NCBI RefSeq assembly: GCF_016908595.1
Contig: NZ_JAFBEC010000001.1
Span: forward strand, 62,001 to 126,000
Source of the DNA: Geomicrobium sediminis
GTDB lineage: Bacteria; Bacillota; Bacilli; Bacillales; Marinococcaceae
Reading direction: 5' to 3'
Length of the DNA stretch: 64,000 nt
Shown here: positions 36,082 to 45,147 of the stretch, one piece after another
How the letters are laid out: every line of letters starts with the position of its first letter
Numbering within the stretch: the first letter of the stretch is position 1
Position numbers and translations under genes: made by a program
Notes under the pieces: generated by a model
Database searches by the model: none
What the model was told of the DNA's origin: nothing
Seen by the model: the letters and a program-made list of their open reading frames with translations, nothing else

Positions 36082-37404
36082 TTAGATTCCTAGTCCTAAT
36101 GAGAATAAGAAGATGGCTAAGATTACACCAATTACTGGTACGAGTACGGTTACCATCGCAAGTGGACCATAGGCCACACGATGTGACTCACCACAAATCG
36201 CTCGAATCGTCGTTACAACGTATCCACCGTGTGGAAGTGTATCGAGCGCACCAGATGAAATCGCAACAACACGGTGAAGTGCTTCAGGGTTGACTCCTGC
36301 ATCCAAGTAATGTGGAGCAATGAGCGGCAACGCGATTTGTTGACCACCTGAAGAAGATCCAGTAAGACCCGCAATAACACCGACAGCTACAGCTGCACCA
36401 ACTAATGGGCTACCTTCATAACCCGTAACAATATCAACAGCTGCTGAAAACGCAGGTGTCGCTTGTGCTACAGCACCGAAACCAACAACTGCTGCAGTAT
36501 TCGTAATCGCAAGAAGTGCACCGATCGTTCCTTTAGAAGCAGAACCCCATACATCGGTTAAGTATTTACGGTTTAAAATCCATGTTGCAAAAATCCCACT
36601 CGCTAGAGCAATGATTAACGCTGAATGCTCAAGTGTATCGTGGAACAAAAATGAAATGACGAGCACAACAACTAATGGAATGGCTGATAAAAGTGGATTC
36701 GGTAAATCTTTACTCGTCGGTTCAGGATCGCCAGGGCGTTCATCAAAAGCTTCACCCTTTTTAACCGCACGGTTGATCATCCATTTGAGTAAGTAATAAC
36801 CGAAGAAAATCATAAAGATTGCAACAATCAAACTTACTTCCCAACCTGCATACGGTGATGTGCCAAGAAACGGCATCGGAATCCAATTTTGAATTTCTGG
36901 AGATCCAGCAGACGTCATCGTAAACGTTACAGAACCAAACGCAAGCGTTGCCGGAATAAATCGTCTCGGCAAATTCGCCTGACGGAACAAGCTAAGCGCC
37001 AAAGGAAAAACAGAGAAACCAACAACGAATAGACTCACACCACCATACGTTAAGATGGCACACGCTGCGACAATTGCCGCAATTGCATATTTTACGCCAA
37101 GTTTATCGACAACGAACTTCGAAACACTGTCCGCTGCACGAGCGTCTTCCATAACTTTTCCAAACATTGAGCCAAGCAAGAACATTAAGAACCACTGACC
37201 AACAAAGTTCGAAAATCCAGTCATGTAGTTTCCTACAAGGTTCGGATCCCCTTCTGCTACCAATTGCGGGAACAGCGGAATACCATTTAATACAGCCATG
37301 AACAATGCACACAATGGCGTTGAAATTAATAAATTCCAGCCACGCATCGTTAGCACGATAAGTAGCGTTAGTCCCCCAATTAAACCGATTAAGCTAAAAA
37401 TCAC
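36082..37404 (-). CDS. GntP-family permease, probable 3-hydroxybutyrate importer
   Basis: This 440-residue protein has about 12 membrane segments with the GntP marks GSMFGKVMEDARAADSVSKF, LTYGGVSLFVVGFSVFPLAL, AGLTGSSSGGQQIALPL and SSGALDTLPHGG. Family members import gluconate or hydroxy/keto acids. Being first in an operon with 3-hydroxybutyrate dehydrogenase makes 3-hydroxybutyrate the likely substrate. GGAGGG precedes the start, with a sigma-54 promoter and cre site upstream. Confidence 0.92.
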   Translation of the reverse strand: MIFSLIGLIGGLTLLIVLTMRGWNLLISTPLCALFMAVLNGIPLFPQLVAEGDPNLVGNYMTGFSNFVGQWFLMFLLGSMFGKVMEDARAADSVSKFVVDKLGVKYAIAAIVAACAILTYGGVSLFVVGFSVFPLALSLFRQANLPRRFIPATLAFGSVTFTMTSAGSPEIQNWIPMPFLGTSPYAGWEVSLIVAIFMIFFGYYLLKWMINRAVKKGEAFDERPGDPEPTSKDLPNPLLSAIPLVVVLVISFLFHDTLEHSALIIALASGIFATWILNRKYLTDVWGSASKGTIGALLAITNTAAVVGFGAVAQATPAFSAAVDIVTGYEGSPLVGAAVAVGVIAGLTGSSSGGQQIALPLIAPHYLDAGVNPEALHRVVAISSGALDTLPHGGYVVTTIRAICGESHRVAYGPLAMVTVLVPVIGVILAIFLFSLGLGI

Positions 37405-37427
37405 CTTAAACCCTCCTAAACCTTCTT

Positions 37428-37443
37428 TTGTAAGCGATTACAT
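37428..37443. promoter_or_regulatory. cre (CcpA) site at the start point of the hydroxybutyrate operon
   Basis: TTGTAAGCGATTACAT fits the full cre pattern WTGNAANCGNWWNCAW at every fixed position. It covers the expected transcription start of the -24/-12 promoter next to it, so CcpA could block the operon directly during growth on sugars. Confidence 0.85.
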
Positions 37444-37450
37444 TATTTAT

Positions 37451-37466
37451 TGCAAGAAGTGTGCCA
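37451..37466 (-). promoter_or_regulatory. Sigma-54 (-24/-12) promoter of the hydroxybutyrate operon
   Basis: On the minus strand, TGGCACACTTCTTGCA matches TGGCAC-N5-TTGCA exactly, with GG and GC ten bases apart as required. It lies about 50 bases before the GntP gene and just downstream of the sigma-54 activator gene. Confidence 0.93.
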
Positions 37467-37546
37467 ATATTTAGAGGTGGATGTGACAAGGTTTTACTGT
37501 AAACGACTCCACTTTTTCTTCCTCAAATCCGGAAAGCGCTCCATTT

Positions 37547-38959
37547 TTATGGAATATCGTACTTGGAACGCTTTGCATAAAAACTAGATTTCCCGATTCC
37601 TAATCGTTTTGCTGCACGTTGTGCATCGCCATCTTCATGCTTCAACGCTTCTTCAATTCGTTCACGCTCTACACGCTCAATTGTCTCTTGAAGCGACTCA
37701 TCAGTTGCGACCGCTTCAGTAAGTTTGAGTGAAAAGTCGATATCGCCAGACTCAATCCATTCATCTTCCTTGCGAATCATGGCTCGCTCAAGTACATTTC
37801 TTAATTCTCGAATGTTCCCTGGCCACGCGTGTTTCTTAAGCTTCTCTTCCGCTTGAGTTGTCAGACCCGCTACGTCAATTCCCATCTCTCGTTCTAACTC
37901 TCGCAATAGAGAATGAGCAAGTGTTCCGAAATCTTCGAGACGTTCACGCAAAGGAGGAATTCGTAGAGGCATTACATAAAGACGATAATATAAATCCGCT
38001 CGGAAACTTCCTTGTTTCACAAGTGCTTCAAGGGGCCGGTTCGTAGCAGCAATAATTCGAACGTCAACCGCTTCTGGCGCCACGCCTCCAATCGGTTCAA
38101 TCTCCTTTTCTTGCAGCACGCGAAGCAACTTGACTTGCATCGCAAGTGGCATCTCACTCACCTCATCAAGAAATAACGTGCCACGATGCGCTAATGCAAT
38201 TTTTCCAACTTTGCCACTTTGCTTCGCTCCAGTAAACGAGCCTTCTTTATAACCGAATAACTCCGATTCGAACAATGACTCTGGGATCGCGGCACAATGA
38301 AGTCGCACGAAAGGCCCGTTCGCGCGCCGACTCTCACGATGAATCGCATGGGCAAACAACTCTTTCCCTGTCCCGCTCTCCCCTTCGATTAGAATCGTCG
38401 TATCCGTTTTAGCCGCTTTTTTGGCCATCTTTCTCGTCTTGACGATCTTGTCATCTTGACCTGCGATTTGCTGGAACGCATATTTAGCTTTTAACTGTTC
38501 ATGAGGTGTATCAAATAACGAAGACTGCTTGATGAGTTCTTGGAATTGCGAATTCATTTTAAACAAATCATCAAGATCTTGGAACATGATCTTCCCGACA
38601 ACCGCAACGACCTCTCCGTCCAACACGATTGGAATTCGATTCGCAATCATCTGATGACCATTAATCTCTTGCACGTTCGCCACTTCTGGGTAGCCCGTTT
38701 TGGCTACAAGATGCATTCTCGTATTCTCTACAACTTCCGTTACGTGCTTGCCACGCACGTCATCTGGAACTTTATTTATAAAAGACGCATACGTCTCATT
38801 CACCGAAATGATATAACCGTCAGGGTCTACGACGATAATGCCTTCATAAGAATGTTCTAATGCCGTTTGGTATAAAGACAATTCTTTTTGTAATTGTTCG
38901 TTCTTCATTCCAAGTTGTCGCATAAGCTGGTGCACCCAGCCATTGGTCGTTATGTTCAT
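37547..38959 (-). CDS. Sigma-54-dependent activator with PAS domain
   Basis: This 470-residue regulator has a short coiled N-terminus and a PAS domain at about 30-130 (HSYEGIIVVDPDGYIISVNETYASF). The AAA+ domain has Walker A GESGTGKELFAHAIH, the sigma-54 contact loop GSFTGAKQSGK (GAFTGA with Ser for Ala), GTLFLDEVSEMPL and AATNRPLEALV. A Fis-type helix-turn-helix ends the protein (DAQRAAKRLGIGKSSFYAKR). It should activate the adjacent hydroxybutyrate operon from its sigma-54 promoter, perhaps sensing a ligand through PAS. An upstream ATG (38980) exists, but GAGGGAGGG is spaced for the ATG at 38959. Confidence 0.93.
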   Translation of the reverse strand: MNITTNGWVHQLMRQLGMKNEQLQKELSLYQTALEHSYEGIIVVDPDGYIISVNETYASFINKVPDDVRGKHVTEVVENTRMHLVAKTGYPEVANVQEINGHQMIANRIPIVLDGEVVAVVGKIMFQDLDDLFKMNSQFQELIKQSSLFDTPHEQLKAKYAFQQIAGQDDKIVKTRKMAKKAAKTDTTILIEGESGTGKELFAHAIHRESRRANGPFVRLHCAAIPESLFESELFGYKEGSFTGAKQSGKVGKIALAHRGTLFLDEVSEMPLAMQVKLLRVLQEKEIEPIGGVAPEAVDVRIIAATNRPLEALVKQGSFRADLYYRLYVMPLRIPPLRERLEDFGTLAHSLLRELEREMGIDVAGLTTQAEEKLKKHAWPGNIRELRNVLERAMIRKEDEWIESGDIDFSLKLTEAVATDESLQETIERVERERIEEALKHEDGDAQRAAKRLGIGKSSFYAKRSKYDIP

Positions 38960-39118
38960 CGCGTTCCCTCCCTCACTCATTATAATCAGCTTCTGTCGAA
39001 AACGGCTACCGTAATATCAGTGATCGCAACCCTTACAGTCTTTCTTCTTATTTTAACTCGTTTAAGCATACCCCTTCAGCGGGAATATCAAGGGTAAGTG
39101 GAAAGGAATGGTAGAAAT

Positions 39119-39403
39119 ATGAAATCCTTCATACTCGGTTTTCTTTTACTCATCGTTGCTTTTCTAACCTCATGGCTAATTACCTCTGCAGAACTCTTCC
39201 TCATCATTACAGCAATCATAGGCGTCGGTGGCCTACTCGTCTCTGGGTTACTTCTAGGAACCTTTCAATGGAGAAACGATCCGAATCACTTTCAAGAAGA
39301 TCAATCGACCCGAAACAAGAGATCATCCTGGGCGACATCACTTTTCCTATTCTCTTTTCCCCATTTAATTGCTGTGTTTGTCGGTCTATATCTCTATGTA
39401 TAG
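39119..39403 (+). CDS. Small membrane protein, DUF5316-like
   Basis: This 94-residue protein has two adjoining N-terminal membrane helices, a short polar loop (FQWRNDPNHFQEDQSTRNKR) and a third helix at the C-terminus. The layout resembles DUF5316 proteins of bacilli; the family name is uncertain. GGAAAGGAATGG precedes the ATG at 39119, chosen over an ATG at 39098. It stands alone, divergent from the sigma-54 activator, and is followed by a terminator. The function is unknown. Confidence 0.65.
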   Translation: MKSFILGFLLLIVAFLTSWLITSAELFLIITAIIGVGGLLVSGLLLGTFQWRNDPNHFQEDQSTRNKRSSWATSLFLFSFPHLIAVFVGLYLYV

Positions 39404-39416
39404 CAATAGGCACGAC

Positions 39417-39448
39417 AAAAAAGGTCACAACGACGGTGGTGACCTTTT
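39417..39448. terminator. Bidirectional terminator
   Basis: Arms AAAAGGTCAC / GTGACCTTTT enclose a ten-base loop, with T-rich tails, between the small membrane protein gene and a convergent DUF2188 gene. Confidence 0.8.
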
Positions 39449-39475
39449 CACTTTTTAGAACAGATATCTAAATGA

Positions 39476-39925
39476 CTACTTCTCATAATTAATTTTCTCT
39501 TCGACCGTATCGTCTTTGCGATGGATGATTAACTGAGTTTGTTTGTTGTTCGCAATCTCCTTTGCTCGCTTCACTGCATCTTCTTTCTTATTAAACACGT
39601 GGGCAGGCTGTTTCGCTCCTTCAGTTTGGACGACCCAGTTGCCTTCCTCGTTAGCTGTTACAAATAAAGGACGATCGAGTAACTCTGGCCTGTTTGACGA
39701 CGTTGTACTGCTCGGAGAGGTCGTTGCGTGTTGTAAAAAACCTTCTCGTTCCTTTTTCGTTGCGTTGGAAAACCATTCTTTTGCTTGGGAGGTTGCAATT
39801 GGGATGGCTTCGCTTTCATCATAACCATCTTGAATAAGCGTGTTACTAATTTCAATCGCTTTCTTGCGCACCGCTTTATCGAGGTTCTTGAGTGATGATG
39901 GGTAATTCTCCATTGTCCAAGGCAT
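39476..39925 (-). CDS. DUF2188-domain protein
   Basis: This 149-residue soluble protein has an N-terminal half (MPWTMENYPSSLKNLDKAVR, then a region rich in helices ending QAKEWF) resembling a short domain often found with DUF2188, sometimes called ChaB-like. The C-terminal DUF2188 domain spans about 100-145 (HVFNKKEDAVKRAKEIANN, LIIHRKDDTVEEK). DUF2188 proteins are small and uncharacterised. The frame is open for 30 more codons, but AAAGGAG eight bases before ATG 39925 sets the start. Confidence 0.75.
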   Translation of the reverse strand: MPWTMENYPSSLKNLDKAVRKKAIEISNTLIQDGYDESEAIPIATSQAKEWFSNATKKEREGFLQHATTSPSSTTSSNRPELLDRPLFVTANEEGNWVVQTEGAKQPAHVFNKKEDAVKRAKEIANNKQTQLIIHRKDDTVEEKINYEK

Positions 39926-40048
39926 ACTGCTTACTCCTTTCTCATTTTGCGATAAGTCACGTTTAAACAGCGATGATCTTTTTAAAATTAAAGAAAGCCT
40001 TAAGAACACCATCACGTCCTCAAAGCCCTTTGTCCCAGCTCTTACGAT

Positions 40049-40516
40049 TTATAATTGTTTATCACTGTAACGATCCAAGATCTGTTTAGCCGTATGTTCA
40101 TTCTGAAGAATCTTAAAGTACTTATTCAGTAGATCATTACAAATCTCTTCGCCAGACGTCTCAGAAATATACCGGTCCTCACTGCGATCTGGATCATAAT
40201 ATAGAACGTCCTTAAAGATTCTATTCTCACTTACTGTCACAATGACGTCAATGTACTTCGCATTCAACGGCTCCTCATGATCTTCAATTCTTAATTTGAT
40301 GGAAATTGAACGTCTCACAGGAATTTCAATATTCCAACTGCCAATGTCCTTTTCTTGATTAAAATACAGATCATCATCCGCAAATTCTAAGAAGAAACTA
40401 AGCTCCTCTTCCAACTCATTGCAATAATTATCGATCAAATCGATCGCCTGCATCAAAGCAATTCTTCGACGATAATACTTGTTCAACTCTCGCTTAATGC
40501 TTTCCTTAGCATCCAT
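40049..40516 (-). CDS. Hypothetical protein
   Basis: I do not recognise this 155-residue protein. It starts with a basic helical segment (KESIKRELNKYYRRRIALMQAI) followed by an acidic coiled region, then a predicted beta-rich part (IPVRRSISIKLRIEDHEE, KYIDVIVTVSEN) and a helical end. It has no signal or membrane segment. It lies at the edge of the accessory region. A TTG at 40534 is an alternative start. Confidence 0.6.
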   Translation of the reverse strand: MDAKESIKRELNKYYRRRIALMQAIDLIDNYCNELEEELSFFLEFADDDLYFNQEKDIGSWNIEIPVRRSISIKLRIEDHEEPLNAKYIDVIVTVSENRIFKDVLYYDPDRSEDRYISETSGEEICNDLLNKYFKILQNEHTAKQILDRYSDKQL

Positions 40517-40670
40517 GACCTTCCTGCACCTCAATTCAATCGCAGCTTCTACTTCTTCTAGAGCAATACCCTTTATTGAGGAATTTCAAGCAGAATTTTA
40601 TTTTCCAGACAAGTATGAGTGAACTATTGACCTCATTCTCATCCTTACCATTGTCGGGACGAATTTTTAC

Positions 40671-40714
40671 CGCAGTAGAGGCATGTGCATAACATGCATT
40701 CTACTGCGTTTTTT
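40671..40714. terminator. Terminator at the edge of the accessory island
   Basis: Arms CGCAGTAGAGGCATGT / ACATGCATTCTACTGCG (one small bulge) are followed by TTTTTT on the plus strand. It lies between the restriction-modification gene and the hypothetical gene. The rest of 40517-40837 shows no gene. Confidence 0.7.
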
Positions 40715-40837
40715 GTAATCTAACTCAATTGACTTTAAACATTGGAAAAAGCCAAAAACAATAAGTGTGTGGTCATTTTTATTTAGATGCAACCTTATAA
40801 AAAAATAGATAATCAAGGTGTGATTATAATTAATGAC

Positions 40838-43330
40838 TTATCTAGGTCCCAAAAATCTATCACCATTGTAATGCATCATATGAGCAGGTAAATCTGCAAA
40901 CCAGACTTCCGTTTCCCAGGCTATATCATCTGCATAACTTTTAAAGTCTTGAATACTTAAAAATGCTGTAACATACACTGTTCCGGCAGATGAGTTCCTA
41001 AACATTTTCTCTAGTTCATAATATCTCTTATTAGAAATAGGTCCGTGTGTTGTTACTGCTTCTATGAGGAATAGCCAGTTTCGAGATTCATCATACAATA
41101 CAACGTCAGGTAATTTATCATGATTAAGCGAAGGAACATTTAGTGCTTTTAATTTTTCTTCTTTTATATGCATTGATTTGTTAGCTGTATCGCCAAAGTA
41201 AAGGACATCAGCCTTGTCAGCAAAGTGTGCTCTGAAATCGTGAATAATTTTCTTTTGAAGTATGTTGTGCTCACCCGCGGATAGTTTATAGACCTTTTCA
41301 TCTAACTGTATAGGTATTTTAGCGGTATTTCTAATCTTCTCGTACTTTTGCTTTAATGTAGAGAATTCATCCTTAAATATTAGTAGGTTATTATCCCATT
41401 CACTAGTGTTAAAAGATTGTACTAGTCTAAGGAACTCGTCTGTAACAGCATATACCGTTTTTCCACTGTTAGTTGGTCGAGTTTGATCGTCAGGGTTTCT
41501 ACTAATTAAGCCTGCTTGTTCGAATTGATGTAGTGTTTGTCTTCTTATAGTTTCTCTACTATTAGCTGCATATTCTTTGTCGTGGTGCTCTTTCATGAAA
41601 GACATTATATCAACAACTCGCATTAACTTTTGCTGAGCATCTTTCCATTCGCTTGATACTTTTAATCCAAGAAGAGCGAGAAGTGTAAGAGCTGACCTTG
41701 AATTTTGTTGTCTTTTTTCTAATTCTAATTCACTTATAATTTGTAATGCTTCGTCCTCAATTGTCATTTTATCCCCCTCTTTTGAGGTGTAAACTTTAGG
41801 ATTTGATATAATATCTGCAATATACTTATCGACATTTTCAAATGTTAGTTTACCAAAAATGATTTTGTTCCCTATATCTTCAATTATTTCATATTCAGGT
41901 AATGGAAGTGAGACTATATCAGAAGCATTAACTTGTGTATTGCCATTTATAATTCTGAAATACCGATCTACTAGTGATGAATTCAGAAAAGCTGCTAAGC
42001 CATAAGTTTCAGCAGAGGTCAAACTTTGATTTACCTTATGGATGTAATTCAAATGATTTTCTAAACCGATCTTTTTAAAATTATGGGCATCTGCTATATA
42101 TGGTGCACCATCGACTCTTTTCTTTTGTTCTTTTGATGTAAAGCGCTTTAATAATACGTAATTACGTGAGTCCAAAAGTAAACGTCTTTTTTCAGCAGCA
42201 GCAATGACTCCCTTTTCATCAGAACTGATTGGAAAATTAATTTTCACATCTTTTATGTGCTTCATTAGAAGTAAAGGATAGTTTTCTTCTTCTAGAAACT
42301 TACTTAGATATTCTTTATGTCTAAAAGTAACTACAGGACCCGTTGAAATATCCATATTCATTTGGGATAAAGTGTTAGTCCAGTTATCAAATAGTTCTAG
42401 TGTGTTTTTATCTTCATCATTTAAGGGTAAACGTAACATATTCTTCTGATCGAAAGAGTCTAACACTAATGACTTTTCGTATACTTCTTCATTGTAATCG
42501 TCTTTGATATCAAGAGATGAAGAAGAACTTATAGTAATATACGGGTTAAACGGCCATCTTTTAAAACCACTAATGATTATATTTTCTTGTAGTACTTTTT
42601 GGGATTTGAAATTACCTGATCTTGATCCAAATAAATGTATATGATCGGGGTCGATAACTGCAAAGAATTTTTCTCTAAACTTTTCAAAATAAGCACCAGA
42701 GCAGAAGCTTCTTGGTGTGATAAATACTAATTGCCCTGTGGTATTTAACAGTTTTTCCGCAACTGCCATGAACATAAAATAAACATTCGGTTGACCATAA
42801 ATGTAATCTATTAATATCTTTGAGTACTCATGTTGTTTATTGACTTTGTAGTAAGGTGGATTCGATATAATTATATCATAAAGGCTAGTATTTTCTTTTT
42901 GTAGCAACCCGTTAAAGAATAGAGATTTATTATCAATGATAAAATCGTTTTCTATAATGTTAAATTGGAATACAAGACCTTTAGAATTAAATAATTGAAC
43001 ACATAAATCTAATGTTTCTCTTAAAAAAGGCAATACTTCTAAGTCACGCTCATATAGATCTACGACTAAATTGATTTTGCGTTGTTCTTTTATGATTCGA
43101 TCAGCCAACGCAGCTGTTAGTACGCCCGTTCCTGCTCCGGGATCGAGTATTTTTAAGTTATTTGCTTTGCCTAAATTTATTTGTTTGGCCATATAGGTTG
43201 CGATAGAAATAGGTGTGAAATATTGTCCTTTATTTTTTTTTTCTTCGTCATTGAGTTCTTTATTGGCAATTTCAGCTATATCTTCAACTGTTTGTAAAAA
43301 TTTACGTTCATCAAAATCAGATAGTTGCAT
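40838..43330 (-). CDS. Fused type II restriction-modification enzyme, BsuBI/PstI family
   Basis: This 830-residue protein joins two enzymes. Residues 1-520 form an N6-adenine methyltransferase: SAM motif LDPGAGTGVLTAA, catalytic NPPY (SNPPYYKVN) and GQYFTP at the start. From about 522 a BsuBI/PstI-type endonuclease follows (NSRSALTLLALLGLK, RETIRRQTLHQFEQAGL, LIEAVTTHGPI, terminal HYNGDRFLGP). The halves match the sizes of separate M.BsuBI (about 501) and R.BsuBI (about 316). The likely site is CTGCAG, inferred from family. GAGGGGG five bases before an internal ATG at 41767 sits exactly at the boundary, so a free nuclease of 309 residues may also be made. Start at 43330 is supported by AGGAG. 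Confidence 0.9.
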   Translation of the reverse strand: MQLSDFDERKFLQTVEDIAEIANKELNDEEKKNKGQYFTPISIATYMAKQINLGKANNLKILDPGAGTGVLTAALADRIIKEQRKINLVVDLYERDLEVLPFLRETLDLCVQLFNSKGLVFQFNIIENDFIIDNKSLFFNGLLQKENTSLYDIIISNPPYYKVNKQHEYSKILIDYIYGQPNVYFMFMAVAEKLLNTTGQLVFITPRSFCSGAYFEKFREKFFAVIDPDHIHLFGSRSGNFKSQKVLQENIIISGFKRWPFNPYITISSSSSLDIKDDYNEEVYEKSLVLDSFDQKNMLRLPLNDEDKNTLELFDNWTNTLSQMNMDISTGPVVTFRHKEYLSKFLEEENYPLLLMKHIKDVKINFPISSDEKGVIAAAEKRRLLLDSRNYVLLKRFTSKEQKKRVDGAPYIADAHNFKKIGLENHLNYIHKVNQSLTSAETYGLAAFLNSSLVDRYFRIINGNTQVNASDIVSLPLPEYEIIEDIGNKIIFGKLTFENVDKYIADIISNPKVYTSKEGDKMTIEDEALQIISELELEKRQQNSRSALTLLALLGLKVSSEWKDAQQKLMRVVDIMSFMKEHHDKEYAANSRETIRRQTLHQFEQAGLISRNPDDQTRPTNSGKTVYAVTDEFLRLVQSFNTSEWDNNLLIFKDEFSTLKQKYEKIRNTAKIPIQLDEKVYKLSAGEHNILQKKIIHDFRAHFADKADVLYFGDTANKSMHIKEEKLKALNVPSLNHDKLPDVVLYDESRNWLFLIEAVTTHGPISNKRYYELEKMFRNSSAGTVYVTAFLSIQDFKSYADDIAWETEVWFADLPAHMMHYNGDRFLGPR
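41765..41779 (-). promoter_or_regulatory. Internal ribosome site and ATG at the nuclease boundary
   Basis: On the minus strand AGAGGGGGATAAAATG lies inside the methylase-nuclease fusion, in frame with the nuclease part. A strong Shine-Dalgarno match at ideal spacing suggests that the two genes were once separate, or that both fused and free nuclease are made. Confidence 0.6.
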
Positions 43331-43685
43331 GATTTACTCCTGTTTGCGTAGATTTTAATTAATTAAGTACTTTATAGTGCTTTGTAAAGTCTGGTGTAAC
43401 GAACTTTAAATGTTAGTTAAATTGGAAAGCAGTTAATAACAAGCACTGTACTTAGGTAGTAATTATAATTTGAGCAAAAAAAGAAAGCAACAGCCCTAGC
43501 TCGTTATGTCAGTATGCCATTAGTACTTAACAAATAGCCATAATCAATGTAAATAAGTTACTTTTATCTGGATTTACATGATAACCGAATGAAACGTCAC
43601 CGGTGACTACCGAGGTGTTGTTGCAAGAGAATTTATCAAAGTTGGGCACCTTAATAGAAGACTAGATACTTGGATAAGTTTTGAT

Positions 43686-43722
43686 TCAAGAAGACCCCCG
43701 TTATAAACGGGGGTCTTCTTGA
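43686..43722. terminator. Terminator next to the broken mrr gene
   Basis: Arms TCAAGAAGACCCCCGTT / ACGGGGGTCTTCTTGA enclose a four-base loop immediately past the mrr stop. The region 43331-43685 has no gene that I can support. Confidence 0.8.
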
Positions 43723-43725
43723 TAG

Positions 43726-44730
43726 TTACTCATCTTTATTTAACAACCAAACTCGCTTTAAAGGAATTTCAGATTTAATATCGTCGCTAAGAAGTTCATA
43801 ATTCTCTCTAAGTTCTTCAATTACTTTTGCTGAGTCCCACAACCTTAATTTAAAGAACTGTTTAGGGACCTCGTTCATGACGGAAGATTTAAATCCGTTC
43901 CAAGATACTAAAACTCCATAATCTGCATCTACATTGCTCATTGTACCAATGAGTTGATCCATCGTCGGTCGATCAACAGGCACGTCTGGTTTAGGAGAAC
44001 CGAAACCTAGTGTAGTTGCTGAAGCTAAAATATCAATACCGTGATCAGCGCCTTCGGGACTACGATAGGTAGTAAAGCCTTCCGCCTTTAAGATTTCTTC
44101 GATTAATTCTTCCATTCGATGACCTTTGAATTTACGTATGATGTGTTCAGAAAGACGGTCTTGGATATTTTCTTCTATGTTTACGATTATATCTTCTTCA
44201 GTATCAATAAACTCTTCAGTAACCGTTCTGTTTGGAATACTCCAATTATTTTCGTGCATTTTCTTTATCCGATTTTCTGCATCATTTTTATTAATTTTAC
44301 AGACTGTTAGAAAAGCACCGAGAGAATATAAAATATCCTGATCAAACCGATCCCGCGGGATGTCAGTGGCAAACCAGTTTACATCGCGGAAGTGATTATA
44401 AGGATTTTCTTGTTCTTCATCATAGGTGTACTCACCAGTGATCTTGCCAAAGTGTAACTTACGATTAAATTTACTTGGCAATACTACCCAGTCACCGATC
44501 TCCACCCTGTGTGCAATTGGATAGATTTGTGAAGCCCAATTTATAGCGACTTTACGGTTATCAAGTTCGTAATGCTTAAGTATAACTTCTTACAATTCTG
44601 TTTTGTCAGGGTGATCATTAAGGTCGAAATACAACTCATCCCAAGTAAGATAAATACGACTGTCATCTAGAAACTTCTTTTCAAATTGTCCCTCTTTACC
44701 CGCTCGGAATAACCAAACACTGATATACAA
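43726..44730 (-). pseudogene. mrr: Mrr-family restriction endonuclease, inactivated
   Basis: The full reading frame runs from a TTG at 44730 (AAAGGG upstream) with MYISVWLFRAGKEGQFEKKF, the usual Mrr start, through 335 codons. It is broken by TAA at codon 47 (44590-44592). The part after a GTG at 44505 remains open for 259 residues (GDWVVLPSKF, FKGHRMEELIEEIL, GADHGIDILAS). In the nuclease core, the stretch between GFGSP and VDRPTMDQL lacks the expected QVK, so the catalytic Gln-x-Lys is gone through a short in-frame deletion. Mrr enzymes cut methylated DNA; this copy should be dead, or at most a DNA-binding remnant. Confidence 0.85.
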
Positions 44731-44880
44731 TCAAACCCTTTATTTAGAATATTTAATCATTTATAATGGTAATATACTCAGGATATTTTTACCAGTGATT
44801 TGAAAAAGTAAAATGTTGATTAATCCCGCAATATTTTGTTGATTTGTTTCCGCTGCTGAAATGCAAAAATTGATAACCCA

Positions 44881-45054
44881 CTAGGATAGTACTGCTTTTC
44901 TACTGAACCGCTCTTTTTTTGATGTTGATAGATATATCATCTTGGAATCAATATCATATCTAAGTTTAAAATCTCTGCAAACAACTTCTTGCAATTCTTC
45001 AACGCTTTTTGTTACAAACTGACGTGCCTCATCGTAAGAATTAATGACCTTCAT
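44881..45054 (-). CDS. Small hypothetical protein (57 residues)
   Basis: GGGAGG lies eight bases before ATG 45054, followed by 57 codons to TAG. The protein starts MKVINSYDEARQF and contains VEELQEVVCRDFKLRYDID and KMIYLSTSKKERFSRK; it is soluble and basic at the end. I do not recognise it. The frame resumes for about 38 codons past the TAG, so it may be a shortened form of a longer gene. It sits between the mrr pseudogene and the HEPN/NTPase pair. Confidence 0.5.
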   Translation of the reverse strand: MKVINSYDEARQFVTKSVEELQEVVCRDFKLRYDIDSKMIYLSTSKKERFSRKAVLS

Positions 45055-45125
45055 CTTAAAGCCTCCCTAGTTTCTTCTGTCACCAAAATGAATAACATGC
45101 GAATTCCAATTGAACTTAATTAATT

Positions 45126-45147
45126 GCTTTTCTGCTTGCAGAAAAGC
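45126..45147. terminator. Small perfect hairpin
   Basis: GCTTTTCTGC-TT-GCAGAAAAGC is followed by TTTCCTTT on the plus strand. It could be a weak terminator or a remnant of a mobile element. Confidence 0.35.

Noticed and set aside
37491-37504. GTTTTACTGTAAAC as activator binding site for the sigma-54 regulator
   Set aside because: Weak dyad, only about 25 bases from the -24 element, nearer than is usual; not enough support.
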